Source: Theodoxus fluviatilis (lineage: Eukaryota > Mollusca > Gastropoda > Cycloneritida > Neritidae). From it: DNA of 10,000 bases. Position numbers and translations under genes: made by a program. Positions 1-8,400 of the stretch are shown here, one piece after another. The notes below the pieces were generated by a model that saw nothing but the letters and a program-made list of their open reading frames with translations, was not told the origin of the DNA and made no database searches. Location of the stretch: contig JAWQFJ010028312.1 in NCBI GenBank assembly GCA_034096865.1, positions 80,001-90,000 of the forward strand, in the 5' to 3' direction. How positions within the stretch are numbered: position 1 is the stretch's first letter; every line of letters begins with the position of its first letter.

Positions 1-1630
1 ACTGCCCTGCCCTTCCCACACCATAAGCATCCAAACTGCCCTGCCCTTCCCACGCCATAAGGCCCTGCATCGTCCAAACTGCCCTGCCCTTCCCACGCCA
101 TAAGGCCCTGCATCGTCCAAACTGCCCTGCCCTTCCCACGCCATAATGCCCTGCATCGTCCAAACTGCCCTGCCCTTCCCACAAGGCCCTGCATCGTCCA
201 AACTGCCCTGCCCTTCCCACAAGGCCCTGCATCGTCCAAACTGCCCTGCCCTTCCCACAAGGCCCTGCATCGTCCAAACTGCCCTGCCCTTCCCACGCCA
301 TAAAGCCCTGCATCGTCCAAACTGCCCTGCCCTGCCCACAAAGCCCTGCATCGTCCAAACTGCCCTGCCCTGCCCACGCCATAAGGCCCTGCATCGTCCA
401 AACTGCCCTGCCCTTCCCACGCCATAAAGCCCTGCATCGTCCAAACTGTCCTGCCCTTCCCACGCCATAAGGTTCTGCATCGTCCAAACTGCCCTGCCCT
501 TCCCACGCCATAAAGCCCTGCATCGTCCAAACTGCCCTGCCCTTCCCACGCCATAAAGCCCTGCATCGTCCAAACTGCCCTGCCCTTCCCACGCCATAAA
601 GCCCTGCATCGTCCAAACTGCCCTGCCCTTCCCACGCCATAAAGCCCTGCATCGTCCAAACTGCCCTGCCCTTCCCACGCCATAAAGCCCTGCATCGTCC
701 AAACTGCCCTGCCCTTCCCACGCCTTAAGGCCCTGCATCGTCCAAACTGCCCTGCCCTTCCCACGCCTTAAGGCCCTGCATCGTCCAAACTGCCCTGCCC
801 TTCCCACAAGGCCCTGCATCGTCCAAACTGCCCTGCCCTTCCCACAAGGCCCTGCATCGTCCAAACTGCCCTGCCCTGCCCTTCCCACAAGGCCCTGCAT
901 CGTCCAAACTGCCCTGCCCTTCCCACGCCTTAAGGCCCTGCATCGTCCAAACTGCCCTGCCCTTCCCACAAGGCCCTGCATCGTCCAAACTGCCCTGCCC
1001 TTCCCACGCCTTAAGGCCCTGCATCGTCCAAACTGCCCTGCCCTTCCCACGCCATAAGGCCCTGCATCGTCCAAACTGCCCTGCCCTTCCCACAAGGCCC
1101 TGCATCGTCCAAACTGTCCTGCCCTTCCCATAAGGCCCTGCATCGTCCAAACTGCCCTGCCCTTCCCACGCCATAAGGCCCTGCATCGTCCAAACTGCCC
1201 TGCCCTTCCCACGCCATAAAGCCCTGCATCGTCCAAACTGCCCTGCCCTTCCCACGCCATAAGGCCCTGCATCGTCCAAACTGCCCTGCCCTTCCCGCGC
1301 CATAAGGCCCTGCATCGTCCAAACTGCCCTGCCCTTCCCACGCCATAAAGCCCTGCATCGTCCAAACTGCCCTGCCCTTCCCACGCCATAAGGCCCTGCA
1401 TCGTCCAAACTGCCCTGCCCTTCCCACGCCATAAAGCCCTGCATCGTCCAAACTGCCCTGCCCTTCCCACGCCATAAGCATCCAAACTGCCCTGCCCTTC
1501 CCACGCCATAAAGCCCTGCATCGTCCAAACTGTCCTGCCCTTCCCACGCCATAAAGCCCTGCATCGTCCAAACTGCCCCGCCCTTCCCACGCCATAAAGC
1601 CCTGCATCGTCCAAACTGCCCTGCCCTTCC

Positions 1631-1868
1631 CACAAGGCCCTGCATCGTCCAAACTGTCCTGCCCTTCCCACAAGGCCCTGCATCGTCCAAACTGCCCTGC
1701 CCTTCCCACGCCATAAAGCCCTGCATCGTCCAAACTGCCCTGCCCTTCCCACAAGGCCCTGCATCGTCCAAACTGTCCTGCCCTTCCCACAAGGCCCTGC
1801 ATCGTCCAAACTGCCCTGCCCTTCCCACGCCATAAGGCCCTGCATCGTCCAAACTGCCCTGCCCTTCC
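1631..1868. repeat. 119-bp tandem duplication inside the minisatellite
   Basis: A three-unit block (38 + 38 + 43 bp) starting cacaaggccc at 1631 recurs at 1750. Both copies carry the same gtcctg variant in the first unit. They differ at the a/g base just after the last ataa. This is local evidence of unequal exchange or slippage by whole units. Confidence 0.85.
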
Positions 1869-2424
1869 CACGCCATAAAGCCCTGCATCGTCCAAACTGC
1901 CCTGCCCTGCCCACGCCATAAGCATCCAAACTGCCCTGCCCTTCCCACGCCATAAAGCCCTGCATCGTCCAAACTGCCCTGCCCTTCCCACAAGGCCCTG
2001 CATCGTCCAAACTGCCCTGCCCTTCCCACGCCATAAGGCCCTGCATCGTCCAAACTGCCCTGCCCTTCCCACGCCATAAAGCCCTGCATCGTCCAAACTG
2101 CCCTGCCCTGCCCTTCCCACGCCATAAAGCCCTGCATCGTCCAAACTGCCCTGCCCTGCCCACGCCATAAGCATCCAAACTGCCCTGCCCTTCCCACGCC
2201 ATAAAGCCCTGCATCGTCCAAACTGCCCTGCCCTTCCCACGCCATAAAGCCCTGCATCGTCCAAACTGCCCTGCCCTTCCCACGCCATAAAGCCCTGCAT
2301 CGTCCAAACTGCCCTGCCCTTCCCACGCCATAAGGCCCTGCATCGTCCAAACTGCCCTGCCCTGCCCTTCCCACGCCATAAAGCCCTGCATCGTCCAAAC
2401 TGCCCTGCCCTGCCCACGCCATAA

Positions 2425-3042
2425 GCATCCAAACTGCCCTGCCCTTCCCACGCCATAAAGCCCTGCATCGTCCAAACTGCCCTGCCCTTCCCACGCCATA
2501 AAGCCCTGCATCGTCCAAACTGCCCTGCCCTTCCCACGCCATAAAGCCCTGCATCGTCCAAACTGCCCTGCCCTTCCCACGCCATAAAGCCCTGCATCGT
2601 CCAAACTGCCCTGCCCTGCCCACGCCATAAGCATCCAAACTGCCCTGCCCTTCCCACGCCATAAAGCCCTGCATCGTCCAAACTGCCCTGCCCTTCCCAC
2701 GCCATAATGCCCTGCATCGTCCAAACTGCCCTGCCCTTCCCACGCCATAAAGCCCTGCATCGTCCAAACTGCCCTGCCCTTCCCACGCCATAATGCCCTG
2801 CATCGTCCAAACTGCCCTGCCCTTCCCACGCCATAAGCATCCAAACTGCCCTGCCCTTCCCACGCCATAAAGCCCTGCATCGTCCAAACTGCCCTGCCCT
2901 TCCCACGCCATAAGGCCCTGCATCGTCCAAACTGCCCTGCCCTTCCCACGCCATAAAGCCCTGCATCGTCCAAACTGCCCTGCCCTTCCCACGCCATAAG
3001 GCCCTGCATCGTCCAAACTGCCCTGCCCTTCCCACGCCATAA
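2425..3042. repeat. 206-bp higher-order repeat (five-unit period), three consecutive copies
   Basis: The 34-bp variant unit (gcatccaaactg) starts at 2425, 2631, 2837 and 3043, exactly 206 bp apart each time. Each period is one 34-bp unit plus four 43-bp units. The base before each following gccctgc reads a,a,a,a in period 1, a,t,a,t in period 2 and a,g,a,g in period 3, so the periods have diverged slightly. Looser six-unit periods of 249 bp (1922-2171) and 254 bp (2171-2425) precede them. Confidence 0.93.
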
Positions 3043-3882
3043 GCATCCAAACTGCCCTGCCCTTCCCACGCCATAAAGCCCTGCATCGTCCAAACTGCCC
3101 TGCCCTTCCCACGCCATAAGGCCCTGCATCGTCCAAACTGCCCTGCCCTTCCCACGCCATAATGCCCTGCATCGTCCAAACTGCCCTGCCCTTCCCACGC
3201 CATAAGGCCCTGCATCGTCCAAACTGCCCTGCCCTTCCCACGCCATAAGCCCTGCATCGTCCAAACTGCCCTGCCCTTCCCACGCCATAAAGCCCTGCAT
3301 CGTCCAAACTGCCCTGCCCTTCCCACGCCATAATGCCCTGCATCGTCCAAACTGCCCTGCCCTTCCCACGCCATAAAGCCCTGCATCGTCCAAACTGCCC
3401 TGCCCTTCCCACGCCATAATGCCCTGCATCGTCCAAACTGCCCTGCCCTTCCCACGCCATAAAGCCCTGCATCGTCCAAACTGCCCTGCCCTTCCCACGC
3501 CATAAAGCCCTGCATCGTCCAAACTGCCCTGCCCTTCCCACGCCATAAAGCCCTGCATCGTCCAAACTGCCCTGCCCTTCCCACGCCATAATGCCCTGCA
3601 TCGTCCAAACTGCCCTGCCCTTCCCACGCCATAAGCCCTGCATCGTCCAAACTGCCCTGCCCTTCCCACGCCATAAAGCCCTGCATCGTCCAAACTGCCC
3701 TGCCCTTCCCACGCCATAAAGCCCTGCATCGTCCAAACTGCCCTGCCCTTCCCACGCCATAAAGCCCTGCATCGTCCAAACTGCCCCGCCCTTCCCACGC
3801 CATAAAGCCCTGCATTATCCAAACTGCCCCGCCCTTCCCACGCCATAAAGCCCTGCATCGTCCAAACTGTCCTGCCCTGCCC

Positions 3883-4189
3883 AGTGCCCAAGACAACCTA
3901 TTGTCAGTGCCCAAAAACCTACACACACAAGAATCCCTCTCTACTTGTCCACAGCACCTACCGCCAGCTTTCCTCATAACACGTTTCCGTCTGACAGTCT
4001 GTATCGTGCAGAGAAACGGGAAAAGGTTGAATATTAATTTTATTCTTCTGACTACCGGTACATAATCGACCACTCCAGTAAATGTTAACTCTCACGCCTG
4101 AAACTTTCGGCTGTTCCACAGCAGCCTTCATCGACAAATGACTGGTGAACTGAGCTGGCATACCTACTCATGGTTTGAAACTTGTTACC

Positions 4190-4192
<3 letters not shown>
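3883..4192. other. Non-repetitive intronic spacer
   Basis: About 310 bp between the end of the minisatellite and the TG microsatellite. I see no homeodomain coding, no RNA gene and no tandem repeat in it. A minus-strand open frame of 67 codons here (3958-4161) has no recognisable domain. Confidence 0.6.

Positions 4193-4248
<56 letters not shown>
4193..4248. repeat. (TG)28 microsatellite
   Basis: Twenty-eight uninterrupted TG dinucleotides on the plus strand (CA on the gene's sense strand), trailing into imperfect tgtg/tatg sequence to about 4283. It lies in the intron. Confidence 0.98.
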
Positions 4249-4252
<4 letters not shown>

Positions 4253-4283
4253 CTGTGTCTGTATGTATGTGTGTATGCATGTG

Positions 4284-4449
4284 AAGCCTAGTCTTACTTT
4301 GACGAACCACTAGTCCATGAACTCTGTTGACACCCCTCGCCTCAGTATTGGAATCGTCTGCCGACCGTCTGCAGCACTCTTCCAATACTGATAGGAGGGG
4401 TGTCGGCAGAGTTCGCGCACTAGTGGTTCATTCAATTAAGACCAGGCTT
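4284..4449. repeat. 166-bp near-palindrome (70-bp arms, 26-bp loop), foldback or MITE-like
   Basis: The left arm 4284-4353 begins aagcct and ends agtattggaa. The right arm 4380-4449 begins ttccaatact and ends aggctt. By hand the arms pair at about 57 of 70 positions. The inner 50 bp of each arm (4304-4353 with 4380-4429) match at 42 of 50, including 11-bp runs gaaccactagt/actagtggttc at the outer end and agtattggaa/ttccaatact at the loop. It starts just after the TG tract and ends 40 bp inside the intron from the homeodomain-4 donor. I see no clear target-site duplication, so the mobile-element label is inference. Confidence 0.85.
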
Positions 4450-4489
4450 AAGTGTGTGTCCTCTTCAGCCGTCTATGAAAAAGACTGAC

Positions 4490-4738
4490 CTGCTGGTTGG
4501 TCATCTGGGTGCGGTAGCGCTTGGTGGGGGGAAAGGCGGACGTGGAGGAGGTGGGGGGCGTGTTGAGGGTGGCGGGGCTGGAGGAGGTGGATGGGGCGGA
4601 GTTGGAGTCGTCGAAGTCTGCAGACAGCTGCGAGTCCTCCACACTCTGGCGGCGAAACAATCCGCGGTCCGCATCCATGCTGCGCTCGCTCACGTCCGTG
4701 CTAGGCCCGTCTGACCCTCGCTCCAGCTCCGTGCTCAC
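4490..4738 (-). CDS. ZFHX3/ZFHX4-like (zfh2): Next exon of the same ZFHX-like gene: Ser/Thr-rich linker and first 12 residues of homeodomain 4
   Basis: An 83-codon exon in phase 0 at both ends, so it joins the preceding exon in frame. The acceptor is CTGTCTGTCCAG before GTG at 4738; the donor is CAGCAG followed by GTCAGT at 4489. It encodes an acidic, Ser/Thr-rich linker, then TKRYRTQMTNQQ, which matches the start of the family's fourth homeodomain (human form roughly KRxRTQMTN, from memory). The basic N-terminal arm is present. Helices 2 and 3, with the DNA-contacting Trp48, Phe49 and Asn51, are missing and must come from an exon beyond position 1. Reading past the donor gives only VSLFHRRLKRTHT and a stop, which is not homeodomain-like and supports the donor. 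A start codon inside this exon is not needed. The acceptor has only a moderate pyrimidine tract, so the left boundary is less certain than the right. Confidence 0.82.
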
Positions 4739-4999
4739 CTGGACAGACAGTGTTTGTCCTCTGGTGCAAATCTCACCTATCAATATCTCTCTGTCCGCAC
4801 AGTCACCCTTTCTCCTGTCTGCTCTATAGGCTGCTTATGTTACGCTTATGTCACACCCTCGTCCGTCGTCTGTTTTCTGACTGACAATCTCTATCCTCCA
4901 CCATCAATGACAGTTCATCCCACTCAGCTTATGTGACTATCAGCGCCACTCGTCCATTGGTCAGGCAAACCTTCCTCAGCCTGCGGGAAGATGGAATGA

Positions 5000-5065
5000 G
5001 GGTTGGGGGTTGGGAAGCCTATTGGGAGTGGGGCTCGGGGGAGGGATGGGGAGGTGGGAGTGGGG
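5000..5065 (+). other. G-run cluster with quadruplex potential in the 696-bp intron
   Basis: Many GGG or longer runs fall within 66 bp, including ggggctcgggggagggatgg followed by more G runs, so four runs are separated by 1-3 base loops. The G-rich strand is the transcription template; the pre-mRNA is C/U-rich here. Quadruplex potential is inferred from the pattern only. Confidence 0.65.
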
Positions 5066-5274
5066 TGCATGTTCAGAGTAGCGGTTGTGGGAGAGAGAAA
5101 AGATGCTGTACACAGAAGAAGGGAAAGTGGGAGGTATGGAAATGGATGGGAAGAAAAACGTAAATAGAGGATGGCAATAGCGATGTGGTGTGCGTGATAC
5201 TCACAGCGTCAGATGTCAGCAGTGGACTGGCATTGAAGGACAAGTGTAGAGAGGTGACGGAGTGTGCGCGATTT

Positions 5275-5309
5275 TGTGTGCGTGCGTGCACGCGCGCGTA
5301 TGTGTGCGT
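5275..5309. other. 35-bp strictly alternating pyrimidine-purine tract (Z-DNA type)
   Basis: Every step from 5275 to 5309 alternates pyrimidine and purine, with a CG-rich core tgcacgcgcgcgta. Such tracts can adopt Z-DNA under negative supercoiling. It is intronic and may simply be a decayed TG/CG microsatellite. Confidence 0.7.
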
Positions 5310-5434
5310 TATTACTTGAGAAAAAGGGGGTAGCAAGGAACGGGAAGTTACGTGGGGGAGGAGAGATTAAAAGGGAAGGGTTTACGTGGGGGATTTGGGG
5401 GAGAGGATGGTAGCGTGAGACGGGTAGAGCATAC

Positions 5435-8400
5435 CTTGACAGGCTTGCTGAGGTCCAGGGGCGCGTCGTCCTCCTCCATGGTGGGGGGAGGGGGCTTGCT
5501 CTCCGTCTCGCACGGCCTGCTGGAGGAATGCGGCGTGGAGTGGGGGGTACTGGAGGGGGCGGTGGAGGGGGCCAGGGTGGGCAGGTGAGTGCTGAGCGAG
5601 CTGAGGGCGGCGGAAGAGCTTAGATCCGAGATGTACTTCTTGTAGCTCTCCTCGTAGAGTTGCTGCATGGACAGCTGCAGGGAGTCACTGCCCGGGGAGA
5701 AGCCCAACGTGGGCGGCAGGAAGCCCAGGTAGGGAGGGGGCGACACCAGCTTGCTCAGATCGCTGACCACTCCGGATGGCGCGTAAGGCGATGGCGTGGA
5801 CTGGTGGGAGTGCAGATGGGAGTGGGAGGAGGTCTGCTGTGGTGTGGATGAGGAAGTTGCGTCGAGGGAAGCGTCAGGGATGGCCTCGATGTTGATCTCG
5901 CCCTTGGCCATTTCCTCGGGGTGCTTGGTGGCCAGGTGCGACTCGAGAGCGCTCTTGGCACGGAACAGCGCGCGGCAGTAGGGGCAGCGCTTGTTGATGA
6001 GCTGCTGGTGGGCGCGGTACTGGCCCTTGCGCTCTCTGGCGCGAGTGTTCTGGAACCAGACCTGCACCACGCGCTTCTTCAGGTTGACCTCGGCGGCGAT
6101 GGTCTCCAGCTGCTTGCGGCTGGGGTTGCAGTCCAGCTGGTACTTCTGGTACAGGTAGTCCAGCTGCTCCGGCAGGATCGTGGTCCGCAGACGCTTGTCG
6201 CGAGGCGGGCCATCCTCGCCGCTCATCTCCTCCCCGATCCGACTCTCCGCCTTCCGCTTGGCAGCAGCCTTGCCCTCCTCCTGCTGCGCCAGCGACTGCA
6301 GCATGCCGAATGCGGACCCCGAGGAGAAACCCGGAGAAAAGAGCGCGGGGTTGAGGGTGTGAACCTTCTGGTGCTCCTGCCAGAGGTCCAGGCGGTTGAA
6401 GGACATGCTGCAGTGGTTGCACTTGAAGGTGGCACCGCTCTCCTGTGCCTTGCCCGCTTCCTGGCCAGGGGTCGGGGGATTGGGGGTCAAGTCGACTGAT
6501 GGACGGGTGCCTGCATCCTTGGGTCTGAGTCCGGACTCTGAGAGGAAGGAGTCCTGGGACAGGCTGGTAGAGTTGCTGTCCTCGTCCATCGCCCCGGAGT
6601 TGCTGCCACCCTCGTGCAGGCATGGCCTCTTCTGGTGCTTGATGAGCTCGTAGTAGCGCTGGAACACCGCACTGCACTTCTTGCACTGGTAGTTGAGGCC
6701 CGGCGTCCGCTGGAAGGGGGAGTTCCCGTCCTTGGCTTCGGCGACGGGCTGGTTCTCGTAGATCTTGCGCGCCTTCTGCCTAGCGTTCTGGAACCAAACC
6801 ACGATGACGCGGGCGTTAAGTCCCAGCAGAGCGGACAGGTGCTCCAGCTCGTCATCCTTGGGGTAAGCGTTCTGCTCGAAGTACTCCTGCAGCACCTTCA
6901 CCTGGTAGTCCGTGAAGCGCGTGCGGTTGGCGCGCTTGGCCACATGGTGGGTGTCCCTGTGCTCCGCGTACAGGCCGTCCTCCATGCCGGGCGTTGGCGT
7001 GGTGGGGACCGAAGTGCCGGGTGTGACGGCTTTGGAGGAGCAGGAGGAGGGCGAGGACGCGTTCGAGCGCACCTCGGGGTCCTTCCTGTCCAGGAAGTCT
7101 CCCCCCTCGAACCTGGCGTTGGAGTCGGCGCCAGACTTGAAGCCCGAGCTGTGCTGTTCCTGCTCCGCGTCAGCCTTGGCGTCGTCCGCGCTTTGCGACT
7201 CCGAGTCCTCGGGCTCCACCTTGATGGAGGGCGACGTAGTGATACGTCCCGTCTTTTCGTATTCCTCCAGGTCGATGGTAGTGGAGGGCGGGTTGTTGAA
7301 GTTGTAGGGAGAGTCCTTGTTGCGCTGTCGCTCCTTGAAGAGCGTGTTGCGGAACCAGTGCTTGATGACCTTGGGCAGCAGACACGTCTGTTCCGACATC
7401 TGCTTGATCTGTTCCTCGCTGGGAGAGTTGTTGATGTCGAAGTGAGCACGCAGCACCTTGAGCTGCTCGTCGCTGATGCGCGTCCGCACGCGCTTCTGGT
7501 TGGCGGAGCTGCTGGCCGAGCTGGGACCTTGGTTCTGCTGCTGCTGCTGCTGCTGTTGCTGCTGCTGCGCCAGGAAGCCCGCGTCCATGGAGAGGGACGA
7601 CATGTAGCCCAGGTCGAGGGGCATCATGGACATGAGCTGGGGGGGCATGCCGAGCATCATGGGCACGCCCATGCCGGGCAGCATGCCGAACATGGGCATC
7701 ATCGTCTGGCTCATGTCGAAGTGGCTTCCCATGTTGGGCGGAGGCGGAGGGGGCGGAGGCATCTCCGCGGCGGATGAGGTCTTCTCGCCGCCGCTCTGAC
7801 TCTGTCCGGAAGCAGAGGCCTGGGCCGGTAGTGGGGTGGAAAGGGGTAGGGGTTCTGGGTCGCGTGGCAGCACCTTTTCATAGTCGTACCTGTACTGGTT
7901 GCCAAAGCTCTCCACAGCCTGGATGGGGACGAGGTGGCGGTGCACCTCCTCTTGATGGGCTTTCAGCACCCACACGCTGGAGAACTCCTTGTCGCAGGTC
8001 GGGCATTGGCACTTGTTGATCTCGGGGAGGTCCACGACGTCCTTGCCTTGCTCCTTGGCGCCGTCCTCGTCCTCATCCCTGACGTTTTCTTCCCCCTCCT
8101 CCCCATCGCGCTGCTCCTCGCCCTCGTCACGCTCCTCCTCCTTCTCTGCCTTGTCCTGTGGCGTTAGCGTGGGCTGGTTGAACTCGTTGAACTGCATGAC
8201 GCACTCAAAGCCGATGGACTCGAGCAGGTTCTTGTGGACCTGGGGCTTGATGCGTTGGGCGTAGGACCGGGGCGGGCGGGTCAGGACCTGGAGCGAGTGG
8301 GTGGACGAGGCCTGCAGGACGCCGCACAGGGTCTGGTGCTGCTGGTACGCGTCCAGGGACGCCAGGGCCATGCCGCAACGTGGACACACCACGGCCGTGG

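Larger units (their letters stand above)
1..3882. repeat. Minisatellite, 43-bp unit, about 93 copies, continuing past the left edge
   Basis: The main plus-strand unit is gccctgcatcgtccaaactg, then ccctgcccttcccac, then gccataaa or gccataag. My hand count of the aaact core gives about 93 copies. Length classes: 43 bp (most); 38 bp, lacking gccat so that cccacaag runs into the next unit; 34 bp, with ataagcatcc replacing the junction; and 48 bp, with an extra gccct. Point variants include cccttccc to ccctgccc, ataat, ccttaag and gtcctg. Units at the right edge carry more changes (ccccgccc near 3785 and 3829, cattatcc near 3814), as expected where an array decays into unique DNA at about 3882. 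The array lies in the intron of the ZFHX-like gene and is G-rich on the sense strand. Confidence 0.98.
1..4489 (-). other. 5' part of a large intron (at least 4,489 bp) that splits homeodomain 4
   Basis: It starts at the GTCAGT donor at 4489. I looked on the minus strand for the remaining 48 residues of homeodomain 4 (a WFQNARAKEK-like helix 3) and found nothing resembling it down to position 1, so the intron leaves the window. Its visible content is almost all repeat: palindrome, TG microsatellite and minisatellite. Confidence 0.75.
4739..5434 (-). other. 696-bp intron between the large exon and the homeodomain-4 exon
   Basis: The donor is CCTGTCAAG followed by GTATGC at 5434; the acceptor is TGTCTGTCCAG ending at 4739. 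It is phase 0 on both sides. No ZFHX-like coding segment is visible inside it. It holds a G-rich plus-strand tract (5000-5065) and a 35-bp alternating pyrimidine-purine run (5275-5309). If retained, the large exon would read on for 28 codons (starting VCSTRLTL) to a stop at 5348-5350, giving a protein that ends before homeodomain 4. Confidence 0.8.

Noticed and set aside
146..427. Plus-strand 93-codon open frame rich in Pro/Cys/Ala
   Set aside because: It is a stretch of the minisatellite between the taa stops that the usual units create on this strand.
1..3882. CRISPR-like array of regularly spaced direct repeats
   Set aside because: The repeats are head to tail with no unique spacers, and the neighbouring gene is a spliced animal transcription factor. 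This is a minisatellite.
725..4073. Two overlapping minus-strand open frames of about 1,015-1,020 codons
   Set aside because: They are different frames of the same 43-bp repeat, which lacks stops. The composition is purely repetitive and neither contains a known domain.
4185..4385. Minus-strand 66-codon open frame ending in a Thr-His repeat
   Set aside because: It is translation through the TG microsatellite and one arm of the palindrome.
5073..5336. Minus-strand 87-codon open frame as an extra exon
   Set aside because: It has no ZFHX-like sequence. The best acceptor before it (CTCAAG, then TAATAACG) gives an immediate stop in the required phase.
5348..5434. Coding extension of the large exon to the stop at 5348
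   Set aside because: The CAAG/GTATGC donor at 5435/5434 and the in-frame downstream exon make splicing the better model. The 28-codon tail has no family resemblance; it is kept only as a possible retained-intron isoform.
6614..7777. Plus-strand 387-codon open frame, and other long frames opposite or beside the large exon
   Set aside because: They are shadows of the GC-rich homeodomain exon; they show no domain and consist of low-complexity Leu/Val/Arg or Arg/Pro runs.
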